A DNA stretch of 64,000 bases, taken from contig JACPOP010000001.1 of the NCBI GenBank assembly GCA_016191465.1, positions 1-64,000 of the forward strand, in the 5' to 3' direction. Source of the stretch: Chloroflexota bacterium (lineage in GTDB: Bacteria > Chloroflexota > UBA6077 > CF-72). The notes below the pieces were generated by a model. It made no database searches and had not been told where the DNA came from. It saw only the letters and a program-made list of their open reading frames with translations. This document shows positions 23,344 to 32,866 of the stretch, piece by piece. Numbering within the stretch: position 1 is the stretch's first letter; the number at the start of each line of letters is the position of its first letter. A program made the position numbers and the translations under genes.

Positions 23344-24366
23344 ATGGCGATGGTGTCAGTCGGCGCGGCGCTCGACAGTCTGCCGCTGGCAGGCGGGTCG
23401 GACCCGGAGGCGCCTGCCGAATCGGAGAGCGAATCCTTCACATCCGCTGCCGCCTCGACGCTTCACGTGGGCGAGTCGCTCCCGCAGTACCTCCAGGAGA
23501 TCGGCCGTGTTCCACTGCTGACCGCCGCCGACGAGGTCCGTCTGGCGCAGGCGATCGAGCTGGGCCGGGAGGCCGCCGCACAGGCGACCCAGGATGAGAT
23601 TGCCGAGGAGGAGCTGGACCGGCTGGAGCACCTGGCGCGTGAGGGCGAACGGGCGAGGGTCCACCTCACGTCCGCGAACCTGCGCCTGGTGGTCAGCGTC
23701 GCTCGCCGCTACATGCACCGCGGGGTGCCGCTCGGCGACCTGATCCAGGAAGGCAACATCGGCCTCATGCGGGCGGTCGAAAAGTTCGACTGGCGGCGCG
23801 GCTTCAAGTTCAGCACGTACGCCACGTGGTGGATCCGCCAGGCCGTGACCCGAGCCCTTGCCGACGACGCGCGGACGATTCGCATCCCGGTCCACCTGGT
23901 GGACGTGGTAAATCGAATCGCCCGCGCCTCCGGCCACCTCCTGCAAGAGCTCGGGCGCGAGCCAACCCTCGACGAGATCGCCGATCTCCTGGAGATGCCG
24001 GTGGATCGCGTCCGCGACCTGGCGCGTGTCACGCCTCAGCCGGTGTCGCTGGATGGCTTTGTGGGCGAGGAGGGTGAGACGCGCCTGTCGGACCTGGTGC
24101 CAGACCTGGACGCGCAGGACCTTGAGATCGCGGCCGATTACCGTCTGCTGAAGGACCAGATCCAGGACACGCTGCTCACCCTGACCCCCCGCGAGCGGCG
24201 CGTGATCGAGCGCCGCTTCGGGCTGGTAGGCAATGAGGGGACGCTCACCGAGATCGGGCGCGAGATCGGCGTTACCCGCGAGCGAATCCGCCAGATCGAG
24301 AACAAGGCGCTGCGGAAGCTGCGCCACCCGAGCCGCGCCAAGCACTTGCGCGGCCACGCCCAGTAG
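23344..24366 (+). CDS. RNA polymerase sigma-70 factor (RpoD/SigA family)
   Basis: [70 protein letters not shown]. Confidence 0.95.
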   Translation: MAMVSVGAALDSLPLAGGSDPEAPAESESESFTSAAASTLHVGESLPQYLQEIGRVPLLTAADEVRLAQAIELGREAAAQATQDEIAEEELDRLEHLAREGERARVHLTSANLRLVVSVARRYMHRGVPLGDLIQEGNIGLMRAVEKFDWRRGFKFSTYATWWIRQAVTRALADDARTIRIPVHLVDVVNRIARASGHLLQELGREPTLDEIADLLEMPVDRVRDLARVTPQPVSLDGFVGEEGETRLSDLVPDLDAQDLEIAADYRLLKDQIQDTLLTLTPRERRVIERRFGLVGNEGTLTEIGREIGVTRERIRQIENKALRKLRHPSRAKHLRGHAQ

Positions 24367-24412
24367 CGCGGCGCTGCTCACGCGGCTGCATTCGCATGGC
24401 AACATTGCCGTC

Positions 24413-26272
24413 GTGCAGCCACGCTTCGCCGACTCCCGCACACGGCCCGAGCACACCTCGTCCAGCGAGCTAGGCCAGCCCATCTCAGCTGCAGCCCTCG
24501 CCAGTCGAGCCGCGCTGGCGCTCGCCGACAGCGCGGGCCTGGACGAGCGCGCGCTTGCTCGCCGTCTCTTTGGCGGCGATCCGCCGCCAGGCCTCCTCGA
24601 GCGGCTGCTCGAGCCGCTCCGCTGTAACCCGCGGTTCCACGTCGACACCAATCGTCGCTGGCATCTCGCCACGGTCCCGGGCGCACGCGCGAGTGAGGGC
24701 GTGGTTGGTGGTGTTGCCGCGGCCACGATCCGGGTCGGCGAGCGGACACACCTGCTCGGGGTGGCCGTCGCCCAGGCCGCCGCGGGCGAAGTTGAAACCA
24801 CCTGGCACAGCCTGTTCCGCCCGCGACAACGGCTGCGCATCGCAGCCGCCATCCGCGAGATGCTGGACGGCGACGCGGGGGCACTGGACGGAGCACCGGG
24901 CCTCGAGTCGCGCTGGAGAGAGCTCCAGGCGGCTCTCGGCGCGGCACCGCTCTTCTGTGTCGAGCCGGAGGCGCTCCAGGCCGCAATCGCGTCGGAAGCC
25001 GCCCAGACCGGCCACGGCGCGGACGTCATGCTGGTGGGCGTGGAGCGAGCCGCGGTTCGATTGGGCGTCGTCCCTGGAAAGCCCTCGTTCACCGCCATTG
25101 CCGCGGCCGTCGGCGTGCCACTCCCACACGCCGCCGGCAGAGGCCTCGACACGCGCGCTTGCCTCGTCGCGCGGGTTGGCCGAGCGCTCGCCGAGCGGGC
25201 GCTCGCGGCCGGGCTCTCGCTTGAGGACCTCGCGCAGGAAGCGCGTGCCAGAGCGGCTCCGCGCCCACTTGCCATGGGCCATCGGGTCGCCGAGGCACCC
25301 GATGCTCCCGGCGTGTACGTGTTCCGCGGAGACCAGGACGCACCCCTCTATGTCGGCAAAGCCCGCAGCCTTGCGGACCGGCTGACCGCGTACACCGGCC
25401 GGCCGCTGGCCGCTTCGCGGCGCATGGACGGCCTGGGTGAAGCCGTGCGCTCGATTGATCTCCAGCCTTGCGAGACCGAGCTCGAAGCGTCGATCCGCGA
25501 GGCATACGAGATTGAACGGCAGTCGCCCCGCTACAACACCCAGCGGACCGGATCTACGCCGCGCCTGTGGATTACGCTGCCACCGCAACGCGTCTCGCGG
25601 GCACGGCGCCCCCGACCGCTTTCCCTGCCGCGCCTGGCGGTGGTGCCTGAGCCATCCCCGGATGACGCCTGGGCGGTCGGCCCATTCCGATCGAGCGACC
25701 TTGCTTGGAAGCTGAGAGCCGTCGCCCTGTGCGCGTTCGAGCTTGACTCGCCGCGTGCCGCCGGTGACGTCGAGGCGTATCGCGCGGCAACGGTGCGCGC
25801 CTACCGGTTCCTCGAAGGCAGTACGCCGGATGCCGTTCAGGCACTGTCGGAGAAGCTTGATGTGGCGATCCAGAATCGCTCCGCGCGCCTCGCGGCACGG
25901 CTGCGATCGTCGATCCGGATCGCTCGCTCGTACGACGTCACCACGGCACGGTTTCCCGTTGATCCGCGCTCCAGCAGCCTGCTTGTGGTCGTCCGAATTC
26001 CGAACGGCCGAGACCTGTACTGGCTTGACCGCCTGTGCGTGCGTGCATTCACGCGCGCGTCGGCGGGCGACGATCCAATCGTGCTGCTGTCAGACCTGCT
26101 CCAGCGGCAACGGCCGCCCGGCCCGGTCGAGGACGCTTCGGCCACCTGGGCGCTCCGCTGGCTCAGCAGCGCGGCCCATCGCATCTCGGTGGCAGCGCTC
26201 GACCCCGACCACCCTTCGGCAGCGCTGGATCTGCTCGCGGTCTCGATGCAGGCGTTACCAGCCCACTGGTAG
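24413..26272 (+). CDS. GIY-YIG domain protein with divergent N-terminal region (exonuclease/UvrC-like paralogue)
   Basis: APGVYVFRGDQDAPLYVGKARSLADRL..ELEASIREAYEIERQSPRYN; start uncertain (listed ORF begins at 24233, overlapping the sigma factor). Confidence 0.75.
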   Translation: MQPRFADSRTRPEHTSSSELGQPISAAALASRAALALADSAGLDERALARRLFGGDPPPGLLERLLEPLRCNPRFHVDTNRRWHLATVPGARASEGVVGGVAAATIRVGERTHLLGVAVAQAAAGEVETTWHSLFRPRQRLRIAAAIREMLDGDAGALDGAPGLESRWRELQAALGAAPLFCVEPEALQAAIASEAAQTGHGADVMLVGVERAAVRLGVVPGKPSFTAIAAAVGVPLPHAAGRGLDTRACLVARVGRALAERALAAGLSLEDLAQEARARAAPRPLAMGHRVAEAPDAPGVYVFRGDQDAPLYVGKARSLADRLTAYTGRPLAASRRMDGLGEAVRSIDLQPCETELEASIREAYEIERQSPRYNTQRTGSTPRLWITLPPQRVSRARRPRPLSLPRLAVVPEPSPDDAWAVGPFRSSDLAWKLRAVALCAFELDSPRAAGDVEAYRAATVRAYRFLEGSTPDAVQALSEKLDVAIQNRSARLAARLRSSIRIARSYDVTTARFPVDPRSSSLLVVVRIPNGRDLYWLDRLCVRAFTRASAGDDPIVLLSDLLQRQRPPGPVEDASATWALRWLSSAAHRISVAALDPDHPSAALDLLAVSMQALPAHW

Positions 26273-26305
26273 TCACACGCGACTCGCCGCCACAATGCGC
26301 TGTCT

Positions 26306-27229
26306 ATGGCCGGGTACCTGGTGGAATGTGTCCCGAACGTGAGCGAGGGTCGGCGCCAGGACGTGCTGGACCAGATCCAGGCCGCAATCCAGGAGGTCAA
26401 GGGAGTCGCGGTCCTGGATCGGCATGCGGACCCTATCCACAATCGAGCGGTCTTCACCTTCGCCGGTGAGATTGGCGCGGTGGCAGAAGCAGCGTTCCGC
26501 CTGATCCGCGAAGCTGCCGCGACTATCGACCTGCGAACGCACCGGGGCGTGCACCCCCGCATCGGAGCCGCGGACGTGGTGCCCTTCGTACCGATCGGCG
26601 AGACGCCGATGGCCGTGTGTGTGGAGCTTGCGCGGAGGGTTGGGCGGCGCGTCGGCGCGGAGCTGGATCTGCCCGTCTTCCTGTACGGCGAGGCGGCGCA
26701 GGACCCATCTCGCAAGCGCCTGGCGGACGTGCGGCGGGGGGAGTACGAGGGACTGGTGCAATCGATCGTCGACGATGCGTTGCGCCGCCCCGACTTCGGC
26801 CCGAGCCGACTCGGTCCGGCCGGCGCGACCGCTATTGGAGCCCGCCCGTTTCTCGTGGCGTACAACGTCAACCTGCGCACGCCCGAGCTTGCGACGGCGA
26901 CCGCCATCGCCCGCGCTATCCGCGAATCGAGCGGGGGCCTGCCAGCGGTCCAGGCGCGCGGGTTTGCCACTGCCGACCCGGCGATCCAGCAGGTTTCGAC
27001 GAATGTGCTGGACACAGCACGGACGCCGCTCCACGTTCTGTTCGCGGCCATTGAGCGCGAGGCCAGCGCCCGGGGCGCTACCGTGGTCGGAAGCGAGCTC
27101 GTGGGCCTCGTGCCCACCGCCGCGCTGGCCGACGTAGCCCGGGACGCCCTGCGGTTCGAGCACCTGGACGCCGACGCCACGATCGAGTCGCGCCTGCTTT
27201 CGCGGACGTTCGAGCGCTGGCGGGGCTGA
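26306..27229 (+). CDS. ftcD: glutamate formimidoyltransferase
   Basis: LVECVPNVSEGRRQDVLDQI; DRHADPIHNRAVFTFAG; DLRTHRGVHPRIGAADVVPFVPI. Confidence 0.92.
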   Translation: MAGYLVECVPNVSEGRRQDVLDQIQAAIQEVKGVAVLDRHADPIHNRAVFTFAGEIGAVAEAAFRLIREAAATIDLRTHRGVHPRIGAADVVPFVPIGETPMAVCVELARRVGRRVGAELDLPVFLYGEAAQDPSRKRLADVRRGEYEGLVQSIVDDALRRPDFGPSRLGPAGATAIGARPFLVAYNVNLRTPELATATAIARAIRESSGGLPAVQARGFATADPAIQQVSTNVLDTARTPLHVLFAAIEREASARGATVVGSELVGLVPTAALADVARDALRFEHLDADATIESRLLSRTFERWRG

Positions 27230-27283
27230 AGCAGGTTACGTGCGACTCGTGGGCGGACGCGGGAGCTGGTCACGCTGGCGGTC

Positions 27284-29122
27284 TTGACGCGGTCGCGCAC
27301 CGGAGCTCCAGCCACTGTGGGCTTCGGGCTGCTGGTCCTGGTGCTGGCGCTGATCCCACGGCTGAGCTTGCTGGTTCGGTCGGGATGGCTGCTGGAGGGC
27401 GACGACTCGCTCTCGACGCTGATGGCGCTGGCCATCTACGACCGGCGTGATCTCCCGATCATGCTCAAGAATCAGACCTACGCCGGCGCCTGGGAGCCGT
27501 ATGCCATGGCCGCGTTCTTTGCGGTGGCGGGCCCTTCGCGCTGGGCCGCCAAGCTCCCCGAGTTGCTCGCATCCCTGGGCGTCGTGTGGGCCACCTGGCT
27601 GCTGACTCGCTCCGTCGCCGGCAGCCTCGCGGGGAGGATCGCGGCGGTCCTCGCCGCGCTAGCACCACCGTACACGATGGTGCTGGGCCTGAAACCGTGG
27701 GCGGCCTACACGGAGGTGATCCTGTTCGGAACCCTGTGTGTGCACGCCTGCATTCGACTTGCGTTTGGGCCGCGCGAGCGGCGCGGAAGGTGGGCCCTCT
27801 GGGCCGGCGCCGCGGGTGGCATCGCCTTCTGGATGCACCCCATTGCCGCGTTCTACCTCGTACCGGGCGCGGCGGTGGTGGCTGGACGGCTGCGCAGTAT
27901 CCCGCTGCTGCGGGGCGGGGCCCTCGGGTTAGTGGGGTTCCTCGTGGCCGCCGCGCCGGTGTGGCTCTACAACCTCCAGACCGGCGGCGCGACGCTCCAG
28001 TTCATCGCCGCAGGCAGCGGCGGCCAGACCGCGGATCGCTGGCAGGTGTTCCAGGCGTGGTGGAATGCCGACCTGCCGCGGGCGCTTGGACTGTGGAATC
28101 CCTGGGGAGCGACACCCCGTGGCCTCGCCATTGCGGCCGCCGCGGTCTTTGCCACGGCAGTTGTGTGGGCAGCGGTCCGGCGCGAGCGATTCCCGCGGCC
28201 GCTGGATGCGCCGCTCCTCGTGCTCGTCGCCGTGCCAGTGCTGGTGGTGCTGAGCGGCTTTGGAGGGCCGGCACTCAACCCGTGGGGGTTCGATGCCACG
28301 GGTCGATATGCCCCACCGCTCTGGTTCGCGCTGGTGCCGGTTCTGGCGGCGTTCCTGGCTTCGCTTAGAGCGCCTAACACACGCTCCACCGTCGTTCTTC
28401 CTGACCCATCGCTGCCGAGTTCGCGGCGAGGACTTCTGTTCGGCACTCTTAGCACGGCCCGCTCTGGCCGGCGCGTGCGCGCGTCGACGGGCTCAGATCC
28501 GGCACCCCTCCTCCGGGAAGGATCGACCGGGACGGTTCTGCCGAGCCCGCACGGAGGGGATGCGGGCCGTTCTGCATCCGGTCGTGCGCCACGGCCGTTC
28601 GAAGCTCCGCCTCGGTCGCTCGCCCCATTGCCGTTTCGCCCGCTCATCGCCTTCACGCTGCTGAGCATGGTTGTCGCGTCGAACCTGGTGGGGCTGTCGC
28701 GTACCGATCCAGTCCAGGCATTCCAATCGCCGTACTGGCCAAAGCTACCGGTGGACAACGGGCCGCTGCTGGACGCGCTCGCCGCGCGCCAAGTCGATGC
28801 CATCTGGCTGAACCACTGGGCGGCGTTTCCCGTCATGTTCGACGCGCGGGTGCGAGGGCAGCCGCTGATCGCGTATGACTGGTACGACGTGCAGGCAGGC
28901 GGAATCGACCGCTTTCCGGAGTACCGCCTGGTCGTGGAAGGCAGCCCACGCGCCGCCTTCGTGCTGGTCACCGACGAGCCGCGTCCTGAGCTCCTGGACC
29001 GCCTGGACGAGCTAGGGGTGCAGGCTGAGGTCGTGCGCGTGCCGACCTACGTCGTGGTGATCCCGACATCACGCACGGTCCACCCGAGCGAAGTGACATC
29101 CGCCCTGGACTATCGCTACTGA
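27284..29122 (+). CDS. multi-pass glycosyltransferase (GT39/ArnT-like)
   Basis: Many TM segments, WEPYAMAAFFAVAGPSRWAAKLPELLASLGVV. Confidence 0.65.
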   Translation: MTRSRTGAPATVGFGLLVLVLALIPRLSLLVRSGWLLEGDDSLSTLMALAIYDRRDLPIMLKNQTYAGAWEPYAMAAFFAVAGPSRWAAKLPELLASLGVVWATWLLTRSVAGSLAGRIAAVLAALAPPYTMVLGLKPWAAYTEVILFGTLCVHACIRLAFGPRERRGRWALWAGAAGGIAFWMHPIAAFYLVPGAAVVAGRLRSIPLLRGGALGLVGFLVAAAPVWLYNLQTGGATLQFIAAGSGGQTADRWQVFQAWWNADLPRALGLWNPWGATPRGLAIAAAAVFATAVVWAAVRRERFPRPLDAPLLVLVAVPVLVVLSGFGGPALNPWGFDATGRYAPPLWFALVPVLAAFLASLRAPNTRSTVVLPDPSLPSSRRGLLFGTLSTARSGRRVRASTGSDPAPLLREGSTGTVLPSPHGGDAGRSASGRAPRPFEAPPRSLAPLPFRPLIAFTLLSMVVASNLVGLSRTDPVQAFQSPYWPKLPVDNGPLLDALAARQVDAIWLNHWAAFPVMFDARVRGQPLIAYDWYDVQAGGIDRFPEYRLVVEGSPRAAFVLVTDEPRPELLDRLDELGVQAEVVRVPTYVVVIPTSRTVHPSEVTSALDYRY

Positions 29123-29306
29123 GGCCGACGGTTCGTGAGAGTGGTGGCGAAGAAGCACGCCGCTACCCCGGCTTCGCGGCCTTGCCGGGCCCCGAAGCCC
29201 GGCCTCCCACATTGCCCTGAAGCCGTTCTTCGTACCAGGCGCGCCCCGTCCGAACAGTCGCTGCTCAGCGCCGCGGAGGTCTCACTTGGTAGAATGCACA
29301 AGCCCC

Positions 29307-29381
29307 GGCGGGGTAGCTCAGTGGTAGAGCAGGGGACTCATAAGCCCCGTGTCGGGAGTCCGATTCTCCCCCCCGCTACCA
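29307..29381 (+). tRNA. tRNA-Met (CAT), elongator-like, CCA encoded
   Basis: GGCGGGGTAGCTCAGTGGTAGAGC, anticodon loop CTCATAA, ACCA 3' end. Confidence 0.92.
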
Positions 29382-29656
29382 CAGCCCGTTTCTCATCTCG
29401 CAGCCGTCGCGCCACCCATACATGCCCGCCGTTTCGCGCAGGGGACCTTTAAGTTCTCCCGGCACTATCGAACCCGGCTGGGCTCGCGAACGCACCGTTC
29501 GCATACGAGGGGCAAGGACGGCGGGTTCTGGCTGCTCCGGATCAGCGGCAGTAGTGGACCTGAACAACGAGACGCGCTGAGGTCCGAACGGAAGCACGAT
29601 CCGCGGGATTGGACTCTTTGTGAGGCATCCGTCGGGTAGGAAACCCGCGGCACGCG

Positions 29657-30124
29657 GTGTGCTGCACCGACAGCGTGCAGAGGGTGGAATCCGGCTCGGC
29701 AGATGCGCGATCCGGCCGCGCCTCGAGGCCGCTGGCGAGGGTGGCGGCCGTTCAGGCTGCCTACTGGCTGATCAGCGGCATCTGGCCGTTGCTGCACCTT
29801 CGCTCGTTCGAGGCGGTCACCGGACCGAAGGTGGACGGCTGGCTCGTCCGCACCGTTGGTCTGCTGCTGTCGGCCGTCGGCGGCGTGCTGGCCTACTCGG
29901 CGCGGCAGGCCTCTACGCCGAGGGAGATTCCCTTGGTGGCGTGTAGCACCGCCGCCGCGCTCCTCGCGAGCGACGTGACGTTCTCGCTTAGCGGTCGTAT
30001 CTCGAAAATCTACCTGCTGGATGCGCTCGCAAACGTGGCACTCATTGGCTGCTGGCTGTCGGCGTGGCGAGCGGAGCAGCATCGGCCTCCCGGGCGGCCC
30101 GTTCCCGGCCCGGGGTTCGGATAG
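29657..30124 (+). CDS. hypothetical membrane protein
   Basis: ORF with several TM segments (AAYWLISGIWPLLHLRSF, TVGLLLSAVGGVLAYSA); start uncertain. Confidence 0.55.
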   Translation: MCCTDSVQRVESGSADARSGRASRPLARVAAVQAAYWLISGIWPLLHLRSFEAVTGPKVDGWLVRTVGLLLSAVGGVLAYSARQASTPREIPLVACSTAAALLASDVTFSLSGRISKIYLLDALANVALIGCWLSAWRAEQHRPPGRPVPGPGFG

Positions 30125-30309
30125 CTATCGCGCGCTCGCGGGCCCTCGCTTAGAGCGTCCTGTTCCGGCTGGCCGAGCGCCACTTCGACCGCTGGCGCCC
30201 GCGTGCCTGACGGACTGGCGAGCCGAACGAACCACGGTCCACGTCGCTTGGCTCTTCGAGGGCCTGGGCAACCGGCCGCACCAACCGACATTCGCGCAGG
30301 AGGTGACAC

Positions 30310-30830
30310 ATGCAGAACGGCACGCCCCGCCAGGCCAACAGGCCCTGGGAGCGGTCTTTAGCGATGAGGAGCGGGAGATCTACGCGCTGTACCGCCGTCC
30401 GGGCCGAGCGACATTCAGCGTGGACGCCGTCGCGCTGCTGGTGATCGACGTGACGTACGGCTTGCTTGGCCCACGGCTGCCGACCCGGCAGGCGGTGGAC
30501 CAGAAGCGCACAGCCTGCGGCCAGCCGGGCTGGGACGCCGTGGGGCGGATTGGTCCGGTCCGCGCGCGGGCGCGGGCGCTCGGCTGGCCAGTCATGTACA
30601 CCCGAGGCGCCTCCGAACAGCACCTCGGCGGCGCGACCATCGGGGCCGCCGAGGCGAACGAGGACGACGCGATCGTCGCGGAGCTCGCGCCCGCCCCGGG
30701 CGAGCTGGTGATTGAGAAGGCCCGTGCCAGCGCCTCCTACGGCACCCCCCTCGTCAGCTACCTGGTCGGGAAAGGTGTGCGGATGCAGCTGATCCTTTTG
30801 CACGCCGAGGTCGGGGAGCCTGTAAGGTGA
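30310..30830 (+). pseudogene. isochorismatase-like cysteine hydrolase, C-terminally truncated
   Basis: VALLVIDVTYGLLG..GWPVMYTRG..GTPLVSYLVGKGVR then frame loss before the expected TSGCVRA nucleophile motif. Confidence 0.65.
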
Positions 30831-30834
30831 GGTT

Positions 30835-31806
30835 GTGGCGGCACACACAGACATGCACACGGACGGCGCCTCCAGACTGAGCGCCGAAACACCCATGCCC
30901 GGGCGCGAGCACTGGACTACGAAGGCCACGCCCGAGGGCGACGTGCGGCTGTTCCTCTGGCACAAGGATGGCACCCCGGCTGGCGCCGTGCGGCGCGGCA
31001 CCCTTCTCTTTGTGCACGGCTCGTCCATGGCTTCGCAGCCGACCTTTGACCTCCAAGTGCCCGGGCGGCCTGGCTCCTCGGTGATGGACCACTTCGCGCG
31101 GCTAGGCTACTCCACCTGGAGTGTTGACATGGAGGGTTACGGTCGCTCAGACAAGCACCGCGCGATCAACGCCGATATCGCTACCGGCGCTGATGACCTC
31201 GTGGCAGCCAGCGACTACATCGCGCGGACAAGTGGCGCCAGCACCCTTCTGGTATACGGCGTCTCATCAGGCGCTCTGCGCGCAGCGTTGTTCGCCCAGC
31301 GTCACCCCGAACGCGTCGCTCGCCTGGCGCTTGACGCTTTCGTCTGGACAGGCGAAGGCAGCCCCACGCTGGCCGAGCGCCGAAAGCGGCTGCCCGAGTT
31401 CCAAGCGCGGAACCGTCGCCCGATCGACCGGGCCTTCGTACACAGCATCTTCACCCGCGACCATCCGGGAACCGCCGAGGACCGCGTTGTTGAGGCCTTC
31501 GCAGATGCGATCCTGGCGCTCGATGACTCAGTCCCAACGGGTACCTACGTGGACATGTGCACAAAGCTGCCGGTAGTTGATCCGGAGCGGCTACAGGCGC
31601 CGACGCTCCTCATCCGCGGCCAGTACGACGGTATCGCCGGTTTCGACGACCTGCTGGAATTCTTCAGGCGGCTGCCAAACCCCGACAAGCACTTTGCGGT
31701 GATGCCCGGCATCGCCCACGCCAGTTTCCAACAGAAGAACTACCAGCTCGTGCACCACGTGCTGCACTCGTTCTTCAACCAGCCGGACCCCGTGTACCGC
31801 GGGTAA
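30835..31806 (+). CDS. alpha/beta hydrolase
   Basis: LFVHGSSMASQPTFDLQVPG; YSTWSVDMEGYGRSD; VYGVSSGALRAALFA; GIAHASFQ. Confidence 0.9.
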   Translation: MAAHTDMHTDGASRLSAETPMPGREHWTTKATPEGDVRLFLWHKDGTPAGAVRRGTLLFVHGSSMASQPTFDLQVPGRPGSSVMDHFARLGYSTWSVDMEGYGRSDKHRAINADIATGADDLVAASDYIARTSGASTLLVYGVSSGALRAALFAQRHPERVARLALDAFVWTGEGSPTLAERRKRLPEFQARNRRPIDRAFVHSIFTRDHPGTAEDRVVEAFADAILALDDSVPTGTYVDMCTKLPVVDPERLQAPTLLIRGQYDGIAGFDDLLEFFRRLPNPDKHFAVMPGIAHASFQQKNYQLVHHVLHSFFNQPDPVYRG

Positions 31807-31829
31807 GCGCTGCGCTGCCTCGAAGTCTT

Positions 31830-32096
31830 GGGCGGCAGGCTGCCGTGCCCATCGACGGCCACGACGCGCCCACGGCGGAACCCTGGCCGAGGCAGCCGGC
31901 CACCTTCGGTGAGCAGGGGGCGCACCTGCAGCATCTCGCGTGTGGGCTCGTCCAACACGGCCTGGAGCGCAAGACGCCGCGCCTGGTAGCCCCGGGATCC
32001 CGAGCAGCCGCAGCCCCGAGCGGTCGGCCGTATCCAGCACGTCCTCCAGGCGCAGGTTGACCACCTCGTCGGCGGCCAGCCCACCTCGTACGCCAT
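31830..32096 (-). pseudogene. tyrosine recombinase (phage-type integrase) remnant
   Basis: Across two frames: VRGGLAADEVVNLRLEDVLDTADRSGLRLLG then RGYQARRLALQAVLDEPTREML, matching the GLRxxELxxLrxeDvd..GKGxKxRxvPL pattern; truncated. Confidence 0.6.
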
Positions 32097-32163
32097 ACAT
32101 GTACTTCCTCCGCGGCGTCTTTGGGAACGCGCACCCTCCCCGTAGACTCATTGAGGAAGACAC

Positions 32164-32376
32164 GATGACCACGAAAGAGCAGTTGCATCACATGGTGGAC
32201 GAGATCGACGACGAGGCGGTGGACGAGTTGCTCGAGTACGGCGCGTGGCTAGGACGCGAGACTGACGTGATCGACGGTGCCATGCTTTCCGAGGCCCGCG
32301 CCGGGTCTAGAAGAGATCCAGTTCGGCGAGTCCATCTCGTTGGAGGCCCTCCGCCGCAAGCACGGCTTGTGAGCTA
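32164..32376 (+). pseudogene. RelB-like antitoxin remnant (frameshifted)
   Basis: MTTKEQLHHMVDEIDDEAVDELLEYGAWL...MLSEARAG, frameshift near 32306, continues in another frame LEEIQFGESISLEALRRKHGL*. Confidence 0.6.
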
Positions 32377-32630
32377 TCGGCTCGATCTCTCGAAGCGCGC
32401 GGAGCGATACTTCGACCCACTGCCAATGGACGCACAGCGTCGAATCGTCGCGCGGTAGGCTGAAATCGCCACCAACCCGTACGGAGTGAACACGAAGCCC
32501 CGGAAGGTCACGCCGATCTCCGGTCATCCCGAGTTGGCGGCTGGGGCATCATCTTCGCCGTGCACGCTGCCAGCGAGACGGTGCAGGTCGCAGCCATCGG
32601 ACCGCGCGGACAGATAGATCGACCGCGTGC
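32371..32630 (+). pseudogene. RelE/ParE-like toxin remnant
   Basis: VSYRLDLSKRAERYFDPLPMDAQRRIVAR*AEIATNPYG (in-frame TAG), later WGIIFAVHAASETVQVAAIGPRGQI in another frame. Confidence 0.65.
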
Positions 32631-32866
32631 TCTAGCGAATTGGATCGCGCGTAGCTCAGGAGCAGACGGCGAACCCACCGGGGTCGTACATACCTGCGCG
32701 CGCGCAAGTACACGAACCCGCTCTCGCTGTCCCGCGGCTCGCCGGTGAACTGCGGCGGGCTCGCAGCACCCCGGGACTCACGACCGCTTCCTGCATGCGC
32801 ACGGAATTCCGGTGGCTTGCGAGCACGGCCGGATGGAACCGAGGCAAACGTGGGTATACAGCTCCC

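Noticed and set aside
23356-25275. 639 aa minus-strand ORF
   Set aside because: Antisense to the well-supported sigma-70 factor and the GIY-YIG gene; composition is the R/A/S-rich mirror expected from high GC.
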